Source: Curvibacter gracilis ATCC BAA-807 (GTDB taxonomy: Bacteria; Pseudomonadota; Gammaproteobacteria; Burkholderiales; Burkholderiaceae_C). Taken from it: DNA of 64,000 bases. How positions within the stretch are numbered: position 1 is the first letter of the stretch; each line of letters begins with the position of its first letter. The position numbers and the translations under genes were made by a program. Of the stretch, positions 24,401 through 31,788 are shown in pieces. The stretch is from assembly GCF_000518645.1 (NCBI RefSeq), contig NZ_JADZ01000010.1, positions 62,001 to 126,000 of the forward strand. The letters are read 5' to 3'. The notes beneath the pieces were generated by a model. That model made no database searches and had not been told where the DNA came from. It saw nothing but the letters and a program-made list of their open reading frames with translations.

Positions 24401-25884
24401 TCACCGATATGGAGCGCGACGCCCTGCACCGGGAGGTGCAACGCAGCCAGGGCGCGCTCAGCAGCCGCTACGACCACGACCCCATGGGGCGCCTCACCCG
24501 CCACCAGGCCAGCCTGGGCAACCTGGGTGCCCAACGGGGCCGTGCAGTGCTGGAGCGCCGCTACGCCTACGACGGCGCCGGCCAACTCCGACAGCGCCAA
24601 GACAGCCTGCGCGGCGGTCAATCTTTTGAGTACGACCCCACCGGCCGCATACTGGCGGCCCTGCCCACGGCCAGCAACACCGCATTCGCGCCCGAACGCT
24701 TTGTGTTCGACCCCGCCAGCAACATCCTGAGCCCACCCTCGTCGAACGAATCAGGGGCCCCCCAGGCCTCGCGCCCCCGCCAGTGGGTGCCCGACAACCG
24801 GCTGCGCTTCTACCAAGACCTGCAATTTGAGTACGACCCGCATGGCAACCTCACCCGCCGCATCCAGGGCAACCAGAGCCGTCAGCAACACAGCGACACC
24901 CGCTTGGGCTGGGACGCGGCCCATCAACTGATCTGCACCCAGGTCAGCCGCCACGGCGTCACCCAGACCACCCACTACCGCTACGACGCCCTGGGTCGGC
25001 GCATCAGCAAGGCCGATGCCTTCGGCAGCACCCACTACCTGTGGGATGGCGACCTGATGGTGCAAAGCCAGCGTGCCAGCCAGCAAGCCGCGTTGTTCAT
25101 CTACGAGCCCAACAGCTTTGTGCCTTTGGCCACCGTGCAGCAAGGCCAGACGTTTTGGTACCAGTGCGACCAGATTGGCGCTCCGCTGGAGTTGACAGAC
25201 GCCCAAGGGCGCATCGCCTGGGCGGCGGAATACAAGGTGTGGGGAGAGGCCAAGGTCTGGCAGGGCATGAGGACGGGGACAGATGGGTGGACGGATCGAA
25301 TGGAACTGCGCTCAGAAGGGCCGGCGCAGATGCCAGCGCTGGAGCAGCCGTTTCGGTTTCAGGGACAGCAGTTTGACGCCGAGACGGGGCTGCATTACAA
25401 CCGGTATCGGTATTACGATCCGGTGGTTGGGAGGTTTGTTTCTCAGGATCCGATTGGGTTGTGGGGAGGGATCAATGTATTTCAATATGGGCCCAATTCA
25501 CTCAAGTGGATTGATCCTTTTGGCTTGGCCGGATATGAGGTATCCATGAGTAATACAGCATCCAATGATACTTTGGCGCGTGGAGTGCACGTCAATATAC
25601 AAGGGCCAGGCTTGCCCAATTCTGGGGGACATATTGGAATCGTGCCAACACAAGATGGTACTGGCCTTTCAACTAAACCGATTGATGCTGCAACCAAAAA
25701 TCTGCCTGAATCTCAGCAGAGGAAAGTTTGCAGATGTGTTGTGGATTTTTTTAGTAAGTCCAGAAATTATTCTAAAATCAATAAGCAAGCACAAGGCGGA
25801 ATCGATAAATTTCCTGGAACTGCTAGAGCCGTAGAGATGGAGCAAGTACGTGAACTTGCAAACAAGGGAGTACCTGTACGATGA
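21397..25884 (+). CDS. T6SS-type Rhs polymorphic toxin, 1495 residues
   Basis: Residues 1-270 form the N-terminal region, with a hydrophobic segment near 167-195 (LNLAITLGLLALNAVPGVGW) such as T6SS Rhs effectors use. A DUF6531-type start follows (CACATKGPVIVATGEKTLTE). A long YD-repeat shell (YRYD, YAYN, DPLGR units) runs to about residue 1340. The Rhs core closes with RYYDPVVGRFVSQDPIGLWG and DPFGLA. The variable tip, residues 1379-1495, has lower GC and no domain I recognise; it contains GPGLPNSGGHIGIVPTQDG and a KVCRCVVDFF segment. The stop overlaps the immunity gene start. Upstream DUF2169/TIGR02270 genes are the probable loading factors. No VgrG or clear PAAR gene is in the window. Confidence 0.92.
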   Translation: MAELSTHQLLVISQSQIGTIDQNVDPVHLKPKGEPGLSTHSNDSSVIANPAATVTHNGTALAHNHSVIDNGRHDFNVMRSLFTQVQHHGNRPLEYDKQFHIEGHHAVMHGVKTGTATVWSPLPSVARSAIENGQKVIEGVSAEGLAKAGAANAQAVMEQMLSPEGALNLAITLGLLALNAVPGVGWVASAFLGADRLVTLVENLGPRLLQLKDLVAAWTEPMTPAQLAEASARLEQWMAAAGTALVMSLLGKAGGKLAPKINAWGNSVKEVVVGTSGGGRKSHCACATKGPVIVATGEKTLTELDFELNHSVPITWQRYYRSGLQHDGWLGQGWMLPVSVELLLGAQGLQLLDERARTVPLPWLEVGQTHWDAYEQFTLQRLDPTTWVVRQKSGLALYFVRHHPAQWRLPLRGLVDRDGQGFELLYPAAPPDLFTPHRPYQLRDTQGRVLHLSWTAAAHLQEISLQARPGAQPRLLVRYRYQDQDLVEATDAAGHSRHYRWQNHVLTGYTTLEGGTFEASYDHYHPGGKVQRSWAQDGTLDDRFSYQPQLRRTTVTDVLGRATVYEYDAREDIIASTDAAGQRTLTPTDANGNPRGVQDALGRSTRYQHDARGNLVSLIDAAGHATRTEYNALDLPVRVTDAAGGQWLRHYDELGHLTEQIDPLQQSTRYAYNARGLPVQITDARGGTQTLQWDARGLLSQFTDCSGQTSQFHHDDLGRLVERRDSLGQSTRYQYDVLNRLVQLTEPDGGVHRYRYSAAGQLLSHTDPLGAQTRYAYNLRGQLVMRTGALGHTLKYRYDRASRLVALQNENGAYHQFRYDVLDRVTDEIGFDGRHQRYVYNAAGELTHLIEAGGSDLGPGKLTHFERDALGRLTAKRHEGEVNEDGPPSASSPDTGAPFPASSRYRYDPLGRLIDASNAAAQITLAYDPMGQLLSETQRLHGPLPLQRSLSHSYDPLGNRIRTVLPDGRALNRLYYGSGHLHQINLETPAAKPGEPSAFETITDMERDALHREVQRSQGALSSRYDHDPMGRLTRHQASLGNLGAQRGRAVLERRYAYDGAGQLRQRQDSLRGGQSFEYDPTGRILAALPTASNTAFAPERFVFDPASNILSPPSSNESGAPQASRPRQWVPDNRLRFYQDLQFEYDPHGNLTRRIQGNQSRQQHSDTRLGWDAAHQLICTQVSRHGVTQTTHYRYDALGRRISKADAFGSTHYLWDGDLMVQSQRASQQAALFIYEPNSFVPLATVQQGQTFWYQCDQIGAPLELTDAQGRIAWAAEYKVWGEAKVWQGMRTGTDGWTDRMELRSEGPAQMPALEQPFRFQGQQFDAETGLHYNRYRYYDPVVGRFVSQDPIGLWGGINVFQYGPNSLKWIDPFGLAGYEVSMSNTASNDTLARGVHVNIQGPGLPNSGGHIGIVPTQDGTGLSTKPIDAATKNLPESQQRKVCRCVVDFFSKSRNYSKINKQAQGGIDKFPGTARAVEMEQVRELANKGVPVR

Positions 25885-26528
25885 GAAAATCTATCATCTC
25901 TTCACCTTTGCTTCAGGCATCAATAAGCGACATATTGTATATATTTCTAAAGGAAAAATATATTGCAAACCCAAATTTATTAAAAATAAAAGACTTCACT
26001 ATCGAGGAGTTATTGAAAAATTCATTCGAAATGACAGGAGATGATTTTTTTTGTTTATACGAAAAAACCTTCAGACTTCAAAACACGAGAGTTTATGCAA
26101 ATGTGAAAAACTATTTTCACAATGGGGAGTTCATTTCAAACGGCATTGACTTTTTTGGTGCAGATAAGATGTGTAATGCGTTAAAGAAGTTGAAGGATAA
26201 ATTCGAAAATCATTTCGAAATTAATTCAGTTGAACTTCTTGTGGATGAATCATTTAATTATGGCTCAATGATTATAAATGGATTTCTTGATGTAAGGTTC
26301 TCCAAGCTAAGGAGGCCGAAGAGAAAGAAGAAATTCTTTCTTGTCGGCATCTCCACTGATTATGAGGTTTCCAGTGGTGAACTTGCGAAAAATGGCAACA
26401 CCCACGGCGCTCGACTCCTTAAGGATTATATTTCTTTCTTTAACGCATCGAAAAAATTTAAAAACGACCCAGCAATTCAAGAGTTGGTGACATGCGTGAT
26501 GAAAAACTTTCCTCATGCAGTTGTTTAG
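25881..26528 (+). CDS. Probable immunity protein for the resident Rhs tip
   Basis: A 215-residue, AT-rich gene whose ATG overlaps the Rhs stop (ATGA). That is the canonical position of the cognate immunity gene. The protein is charged, with Lys/Phe/Asn-rich composition and segments such as DDFFCLYEKTFRLQNTRVYANVKNYFHNG. I recognise no family. The GC drop relative to the Rhs shell matches the toxin tip, which indicates that tip and immunity gene travelled together. Confidence 0.7.
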   Translation: MRKSIISSPLLQASISDILYIFLKEKYIANPNLLKIKDFTIEELLKNSFEMTGDDFFCLYEKTFRLQNTRVYANVKNYFHNGEFISNGIDFFGADKMCNALKKLKDKFENHFEINSVELLVDESFNYGSMIINGFLDVRFSKLRRPKRKKKFFLVGISTDYEVSSGELAKNGNTHGARLLKDYISFFNASKKFKNDPAIQELVTCVMKNFPHAVV

Positions 26529-26695
26529 TACCTTAGATCGGCTTATATGGATATCGACAAGATCAGACCGACTCGCCCGACCGGCCAACGAACCGAGAGC
26601 CGATGATGATTGGGTCGTTCCTAATCGATTTGGTCATTTGGACGAAGGTGAATCAGCATCATATGGTGCAATTGCTTTCACACCCCAACGGCCCG

Positions 26696-26920
26696 TCAAT
26701 CGCACAGGCGACGCCAGCATGTCATTCCAATGCCGAAACCCATGAATAGGGTCAAGTCTTCCCACGGGGTACTTGTTTCAAGTACAAATAGGATTCTATT
26801 GAGGTCAGCCTCATCGCTGATCATGAGTTTGCGCGGGGCTCCCTTTTTGGATGGAGCAAAGGCTGGAATCAGAGGCTGTAGATCCTGCCACAGACCTTTG
26901 CTAGCAGGACGTCGGGCCAT
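26696..26920 (-). mobile_element. IS5-family transposase N-terminal remnant
   Basis: The minus-strand frame from ATG 26920 reads MARRPASKGLWQDLQPLIP, then PSKKGAPRKLMISDEADLNRILFVLETSTPWEDL and GFGIGMTCWRRL. This is the conserved N-terminal DUF4096-type part of IS5-group transposases. It stops at 26696, so the catalytic DDE part is missing. No terminal inverted repeats are obvious. It marks past insertion inside the Rhs cassette region and may have helped duplicate or break it. Confidence 0.7.
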
Positions 26921-27058
26921 GGTGGCGCAGAGCATAACTGCTCTGCAGACATTAAGAAGTAAGTCGCGTTAGCAAATCTTAATATTCGCCCTATTGAGAA
27001 TAATCCATCTGGCTATTTTTCTAGTACAGCCTTAAATTATAAAATTTATGGATTGAAT

Positions 27059-27364
27059 ATGAGCTCTATTTCTGGATTGATGGAAAATGATGCATTTCTT
27101 ATTGGTCTATACGGGGCCTTGCCGAAGTTTGAAAATATTAACATCCATCAGATAAATTTAAATTGGAATGGGCCGTGCGCCAATGTTATTTTCGACTTGA
27201 GAGATTTTCCTAATTCTCCTCCGAGGAAATGGAGGGGTTTTAACACCGTTCAACTTGAAATATCTCTCTTCCCTCTGGTTGAGGTTCGTATTGAAAAGTT
27301 TTCGAGTGGAAATGTTTGTAATGTTTGCATTGAAAAAAAGGCGCTTTGTTTTGTTTTGAAATGA
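27059..27364 (+). CDS. Orphan Imm50-like immunity protein
   Basis: A 101-residue protein from ATG 27059 with the pattern I associate with Imm50: a short N-terminal helix, FLIGLYGALPKFENINIHQI, a GPCANVIFDLRDFPNSPPRKW segment, then FNTVQLEISLFPLVEVRIEKF. It is AT-rich like other immunity genes here. No toxin tip lies directly upstream; it sits between an IS remnant and a displaced Rhs cassette, so it is an orphan that may still protect against sister strains. Family call from memory. Confidence 0.6.
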   Translation: MSSISGLMENDAFLIGLYGALPKFENINIHQINLNWNGPCANVIFDLRDFPNSPPRKWRGFNTVQLEISLFPLVEVRIEKFSSGNVCNVCIEKKALCFVLK

Positions 27365-27538
27365 CGGGTGCCTCAGCGGCGAGTTTTGTTGCCCCATCTG
27401 TCCGCATCAATAATGTCTCTGCATACTTGAATCTACCCTGATTGTATGGAAACGATTTGCCCGAATTGCCACCCCATTGCGCCGTTCTAGTAAGCGTAGG
27501 AAATAGCCATCCACGGCTAAGAAATCTATGGCATTAAA

Positions 27539-28486
27539 TTGGCCAGCGCCCAGGTCACCCGCCACGGCGTCACCCAAACCACCCACTACCGCTACGACGT
27601 CCTGGGCCGGCGCATCAGCAAGACAGACGCCTTTGGCAGCACCCAGTACCTGTGGGACGGCGACTTGATGGTGCAAAGTCAGCGTGCCAGCCAGCAGGCG
27701 GTGTTGTTCGTCTATGAGCCCAACAGCTTTGTGCCCCTGGCCACCGTGCAACAAGGCCAGACCTATTGGTACCAGTGCGACCAGATCGGCGCACCGCTGG
27801 AACTGATGGATGCGCAGGGGCGTGTGGCCTGGGCGGCGGATTACAAGGTGTGGGGAGAGGCCAAAGTCTGGCAGGGCTTGAGGACGGGGACGAATGGGTG
27901 GGCGGATCGAATGGAACTGCGCTCAGAAGGGCGGGCGCAGATGCCTGCGCTGGAGCAGCCGTTTAGGTTTCAGGGGCAGCAGTTTGACGCGGAGACGGGG
28001 CTGCACTACAACCGGTTTCGGTATTACGATCCGGTGGTTGGGAGGTTTGTTTCTCAGGATCCGATTGGATTGCGGGGTGGATTTAATATCTATCAATATG
28101 CCGTCAATCCAATTGCATGGCTAGATCCATTTGGATTATCTGGAGCTGCGGGAAATATAACTGGACCCAATATTCCAGATGGACTTCAGACGGGCTCGAG
28201 TACGTTGGAAGGAGGTCGTGGTATTTCCAATCCGGCAGTTCAGCAGGCGTACGATAATGTCCCAAAAGAAGTCAGAAGTTATTATCACGGCAGTTGCGCC
28301 GAGGCAGATATGCTGAGCAAATCTGCTAACAAAAAAGGAATAACCTCTTTGGCAGGGCTGAGGGAAATGGTGAATGGTGCAGTCATGAATGTTTGGCGTA
28401 ATGACAGAAAAATGAAGCCCATGATAGCCTGCTCATCTTGTGCTCACGTGAAGAAACAATTGGGCATAGGCGATGGATGTAATTAA
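27539..28486 (+). CDS. Displaced Rhs C-terminal cassette with deaminase-type toxin tip
   Basis: A 5'-truncated Rhs fragment of about 315 codons. Homology to the main Rhs begins abruptly near 27545 (AGCGCCCAGGTC) and runs through the shell end RYYDPVVGRFVSQDPIGLRG and DPFGLS. The new tip of about 115 residues ends with SYYHGSCAEADML and MIACSSCAHVKKQLGI. The CAE plus CxxC pair is the zinc/catalytic signature of the deaminase superfamily and resembles the YwqJ-like group. Such toxins deaminate nucleic acids or nucleotides. Only a TTG at 27539 could start it, with no Shine-Dalgarno, so it is probably silent unless recombined onto the main rhs. Confidence 0.75.
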   Translation: MASAQVTRHGVTQTTHYRYDVLGRRISKTDAFGSTQYLWDGDLMVQSQRASQQAVLFVYEPNSFVPLATVQQGQTYWYQCDQIGAPLELMDAQGRVAWAADYKVWGEAKVWQGLRTGTNGWADRMELRSEGRAQMPALEQPFRFQGQQFDAETGLHYNRFRYYDPVVGRFVSQDPIGLRGGFNIYQYAVNPIAWLDPFGLSGAAGNITGPNIPDGLQTGSSTLEGGRGISNPAVQQAYDNVPKEVRSYYHGSCAEADMLSKSANKKGITSLAGLREMVNGAVMNVWRNDRKMKPMIACSSCAHVKKQLGIGDGCN

Positions 28487-28500
28487 TCAAAGGTTGATTT

Positions 28501-29007
28501 ATGAAAAATCCGGAAAATTCTAGCTCGGAAATGAAATCATGTATGTCGCAGTGCGGTATTTTTGAAAGTGAATTTGACATAAGGGAAATGCCCTATGATG
28601 AAATAATGAGGATTTTAAAGGATTATATTTCCGAAAAAATAATAATGTCAAAAAACGAGATGTGGAAGTTTTCGCCGAGTGCATTGAGAATCGTTAGATT
28701 CTACATTGAAAAGGTGGATAACTATTTGCTAGGAAATATTTCAGATGAGGAGTTAAATATTTACTGTAATGAAAATTTTGGCAATATGGAAGACTCAGGA
28801 ATTTCGCTAAATGATTTTAATATTTATAAAATAATTCATTACATTTTATTTAATAGAAACAGGTCGTCCGTGGCCATGGATGGTGCAGATTACCTAATTG
28901 GTTTCTTTTTTATGGATGTGGGTCGGTTTGGCGCGGGGGCTTGCGAGCAGTTTAGAATTTATATTGAAGGGCATTCAATAATGTCGAACTATCGGATTAA
29001 ATATTGA
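28501..29007 (+). CDS. Probable immunity protein for the deaminase tip
   Basis: A 168-residue, strongly AT-rich gene 14 bases after the deaminase cassette. Its position makes it the likely immunity partner. The protein is acidic and helical in the first 100 residues (EMPYDEIMRILKDYISEKIIM; LRIVRFYIEKVDNYLLG), then has AMDGADYLIGFFFMDVGRFGAGAC. No family recognised. It may be expressed from its own promoter in the AT-rich DNA, keeping protection although the toxin cassette is headless. Confidence 0.65.
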   Translation: MKNPENSSSEMKSCMSQCGIFESEFDIREMPYDEIMRILKDYISEKIIMSKNEMWKFSPSALRIVRFYIEKVDNYLLGNISDEELNIYCNENFGNMEDSGISLNDFNIYKIIHYILFNRNRSSVAMDGADYLIGFFFMDVGRFGAGACEQFRIYIEGHSIMSNYRIKY

Positions 29008-29273
29008 TTTTAAATTCCCCATTAAAATGAATTCACCAGTTGATGGCAAGTCCTAGCTTTCCACTATAGGGGAATGAGGATGTGAATTATGCCTGAAGAA
29101 GACCATTTTGAAACAGACGACCAGGCTGTTCGCATATCAAGACATCCACCACGAGTAATGACCCTGTGGAATTATCAGAATTTGAAGCGTTGGAGATTGC
29201 AGAAGTGCTCAAAAACTTCGCAGCTCGGATTTGATGTTTTTCAGAAAGGCCCGCCCAGCCCGCCACTGTTAAA
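29008..29273. other. Degenerate spacer between Rhs cassettes
   Basis: About 265 bases with no intact gene. A frame from ATG 29089 (MPEEDHFETDDQAVRI) becomes implausible. Another plus frame just downstream reads sensibly to its stop (NDPVELSEFEALEIAEVLKN, then FAARI, ending near 29232). The two may be pieces of one frameshifted immunity-type gene. Confidence 0.35.
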
Positions 29274-30608
29274 GTCATCACGGACGTAGAGCGCAACGCC
29301 CTGCACCGCGAGGTGCAACGCAGCCAGGGCGCGCTCAGCAGCCGCTACGACCACGACCCCATGGGGCGCCTCACCCGCCACCAGGCCAGCCTGGGTGCCC
29401 AACGGGGCCGTGCAGTGCTGGAGCGCCGCTACGCCTACGACGCCGCCGGCCAACTCCGACAGCGCCAAGACAGCCTGCGCGGCGGTCAATCTTTTGAGTA
29501 CGACCCCACCGGCCGCATCCTGGCGGCCCTGCCCACGGCCAACTACACCGTATTCGCGCCCGAACGCTTTGTGTACGACCCCGCCAGCAACCTCCTCAGC
29601 CCCAGCTCGCCCGATGGGCCCATCCAGCCGGTGCCCGACAACCGGTTGCACTCCTACCAAGACCTGCAGTTTGAGTACGATCCGCATGGCAACCTCACCC
29701 GCCGCATCCAGGGCAACCAGAGCCGCCAGCAACACAGCGACACCCACCTGAGCTGGGACGCGGCCCACCAACTGATCAGCGCCCAGGTCAGCCGCCACCG
29801 CGTCACCCAGACCTCCCACTACTGCTACGACGCCCTGGGCCGGCGCATCAGCAAGGCCGATGCCTTTGGCAGCACCCACTACCTGTGGGATGGCGACCTG
29901 ATGGTGCAAAGCCAGCGCGCCAGCCAACCCGCCGCGCTATTCGTCTACGAGCCCAACAGCTTTGTACCTTTGGCCACCGTGCAGCAGGGCCAGACCTACT
30001 GGTACCAATGCGACCAGATCGGTGCGCCGCTGGAGCTGACAGATGCGCAAGGGCAGATAGTGTGGAGTGCGGACTACAAGGTATGGGGCCAGGCCAAGGT
30101 CTGGCAGGGCTTGAGGACGGGGACGAATGGGTGGGCGGATCGAATGGAACTGCGCTCAGAAGGGCGGGCGCAGATGCCTGCGCTGGAGCAGCCGTTTAGG
30201 TTTCAGGGGCAGCAGTTTGACGCGGAGACGGGGCTGCATTACAACCGGTATCGGTATTACGATCCGGTGGTTGGGCGCTTCATTTCTCAAGATCCGATAG
30301 GACTCAAGGGTGGTATTAATAATTTTCAGTACTCGCCTAATCCTGTTAAGTTTGTTGACCCGATGGGGTTGGCGTGTCTTCCTCCTCCTCTTCCAGGAAG
30401 GCCGACACCTGCCAGTACCGGTGGAAAATTTGAGCCAACTCAAGGTAGTGGGCATTACAAATACCATCCGAAATGTAAATGCAAAGGATATCTTGATAAG
30501 AAGGGTGATGTCTGGGAACCAACCGACCATAACGGGACACATGCCCCACACTGGGATGTGCAGCATCCAGACGGTACGCATACTCCAACCTATCCTGTAA
30601 AAGAGTGA
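29274..30608 (+). CDS. Displaced Rhs C-terminal cassette with PT37-like toxin tip
   Basis: A 5'-truncated Rhs fragment. Homology to the main Rhs (ERDALHREVQRSQGALSSRYD) starts near 29274 with no upstream coding sequence. The first sensible internal start is GTG 29313. It runs through the shell end RYYDPVVGRFISQDPIGLKG and DPMGLA. The tip of about 90 residues has CLPPPLPGRPTPASTGG, then HYKYHPKCKCKGYLDKKGDV, EPTDHNG and HWDVQHPDG. The GY-DKKGDVWEP plus HWDVQ pattern recalls polymorphic toxin type 37, which is my memory and not a search result. It carries one more shell segment than the first cassette, so it was cut at a different place. Confidence 0.75.
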   Translation, partial: VITDVERNALHREVQRSQGALSSRYDHDPMGRLTRHQASLGAQRGRAVLERRYAYDAAGQLRQRQDSLRGGQSFEYDPTGRILAALPTANYTVFAPERFVYDPASNLLSPSSPDGPIQPVPDNRLHSYQDLQFEYDPHGNLTRRIQGNQSRQQHSDTHLSWDAAHQLISAQVSRHRVTQTSHYCYDALGRRISKADAFGSTHYLWDGDLMVQSQRASQPAALFVYEPNSFVPLATVQQGQTYWYQCDQIGAPLELTDAQGQIVWSADYKVWGQAKVWQGLRTGTNGWADRMELRSEGRAQMPALEQPFRFQGQQFDAETGLHYNRYRYYDPVVGRFISQDPIGLKGGINNFQYSPNPVKFVDPMGLACLPPPLPGRPTPASTGGKFEPTQGSGHYKYHPKCKCKGYLDKKGDVWEPTDHNGTHAPHWDVQHPDGTHTPTYPVKE

Positions 30609-30919
30609 GTATCATTGTGAAGAAGTCGACAAAATATTTGCAAAAAAATTCTCAAGTACTAGTTCAATCTTTTTTGGGATTTACGACCAGCCCAGGCGAT
30701 ACGAGAGATATAGATAACTATTGGAAGTTAATAGGAAAAAAAGGACTTGTTTTAATGAATGAAAAGGAGGGTGGAATGAGCCGTCATGTAAGAGGGGAGA
30801 GGGTTTTGGTTAAATTCTCGGATGATGTGAAGGCAATGGGCTTGAATTTTCATAATGATGTCGAAAATTCCCTATGGATGTTTGTTGTTGATTTGATGCC
30901 ATGCGAAGATCAAATTTAA
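30605..30919 (+). CDS. Probable immunity protein for the PT37-like tip
   Basis: About 104 residues from a GTG that overlaps the stop of the preceding cassette (GTGA); a GTG four codons later is an alternative. AT-rich and basic at the start (IIVKKSTKYLQKNSQVLVQS), then GERVLVKFSDDVKAMGLNFHNDVENSLWMFVVDL. The position directly behind the toxin tip and the coupled start support an immunity role. No family recognised. Confidence 0.65.
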   Translation: MSIIVKKSTKYLQKNSQVLVQSFLGFTTSPGDTRDIDNYWKLIGKKGLVLMNEKEGGMSRHVRGERVLVKFSDDVKAMGLNFHNDVENSLWMFVVDLMPCEDQI

Positions 30920-31275
30920 GCCGAAAACCTTTTTATCCCTGCGTCCTCAATCCGGCCATGAGGTCGGGCAGTGTGCGGGTTTCGGCTAAGGGATGGATTC
31001 CCCTCATTTTCCTAGTGAACTCTCGGTCATGCAGACACTCATTATTTAAATCAAGTAGTTGATCGGAAATGCCACTTAGGCAAATTGGTGCCGTCAAAGG
31101 TGGCGGCGTTCATCGAATAAATAAACGACGTTCAAGAATGAATCCAGTTGTGGAGGCTGACGTTTTTCAGTCATTGATCAGCTACTCTCAGGAGCGCGTC
31201 TAAATGTTTTCTCGCTAAGTTTGGTGGCCAAGTGCCGCGCCAAACCATAGCGCTCTGGCCGTCATCCCCCCCCGC
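30920..31275. other. Non-coding stretch between cassettes
   Basis: About 355 bases without a credible gene. A long-range inverted pair (GCCGAAAACC near 30921 and GGGTTTCGGC near 30977) and a dyad GTTTGG...CCAAAC near 31220-31250 are visible. They could be scars of mobile elements or terminator-like hairpins behind the immunity gene. Confidence 0.3.
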
Positions 31276-31362
31276 TAGTGGGTGCCTGAAAAACGGCTGC
31301 GCTTCTACCAATGCCTGCATTTTGAGTACGACCTGCATGGCAACCTGATACGCCGCATCCTG
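31276..31362 (+). pseudogene. Third, very short Rhs shell remnant
   Basis: About 87 bases closely resemble the main Rhs around 24783-24870: compare GTGCCTGAAAAACGGCTGCG with GTGCCCGACAACCGGCTGCG, followed by the same CTTCTACCAA and TTTGAGTACGAC words. It encodes a decayed version of VPDNRLRFYQDLQFEYDPHGNLTRRI. No tip survives. An orphan immunity-like gene lies 190 bases downstream, the same order as in the longer cassettes. Confidence 0.75.
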
Positions 31363-31548
31363 CCGAGAAGCCTCTTCCTAAACCCACTGAGTCGAGTCGG
31401 AACCGTTCTGCGAACTTGATTTTCCAGATTTCTGCTCAATTAAAAATTTTCGCTGAGTTGGGTTGGGTATGTGTTTCTGTTGATTTTGGGGAAAAAGACT
31501 AAATTCGACCCCGGCAGCCATTGAAATCGTCAGTGACAGGAGATGTAT

Positions 31549-31788
31549 ATGGAATATTGGACGGTCGTTTTCCCAGCTTGTGAACAAGGGCGCTTATTTG
31601 TTGCGAAAGTTTTAAGTTCGCATGAACTTTTTCTGCTTTGCGAAGAGTGTGAATCAGCTTGGTTGAATCCTGAGAAGGTTGGCTTAAATTTATCCTTTGA
31701 TTCTCAAGGATTGGCAATTCGTCGTGCTGATTCTGACGATATCAAGAATTCAGGATGGGGGCACTTCATCATGACTGGGTCAGCGTGA
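31549..31788 (+). CDS. Orphan immunity-like small protein
   Basis: A 79-residue protein from ATG 31549, behind AGGAG at good spacing. It reads MEYWTVVFPACEQGRLFVAK, then HELFLLCEECESAWLNPEKVG and GWGHFIMTG. The gene is AT-rich, follows an Rhs shell remnant and has the size and context of a polymorphic-toxin immunity protein. The CEEC pair and SAW-N-P pattern are distinctive, but I cannot name the family. Its toxin has been lost. Confidence 0.55.
   Translation: MEYWTVVFPACEQGRLFVAKVLSSHELFLLCEECESAWLNPEKVGLNLSFDSQGLAIRRADSDDIKNSGWGHFIMTGSA

Larger units (their letters stand above)
24400..31362 (+). repeat. Direct repeats of the rhs shell 3' end
   Basis: The 3' end of the Rhs shell is present as the intact copy (about 24400-25500) and as displaced copies at about 27545-28130, 29274-30365 and 31276-31362. 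Long stretches look near-identical at DNA level, for example around CAGTTTGACGC and GGTATTACGATCCGGTGGTT in the first three copies. They are in the same orientation, so homologous recombination between them could swap the toxin tip on the main rhs and delete what lies between. Confidence 0.85.

Noticed and set aside
22360-24621. Minus-strand open frame of 753 codons antisense to rhs
   Set aside because: It mirrors the repetitive, GC-rich YD-repeat coding sequence; the plus frame has clear Rhs motifs throughout and the antisense product is low-complexity Val/Gly/Ala.
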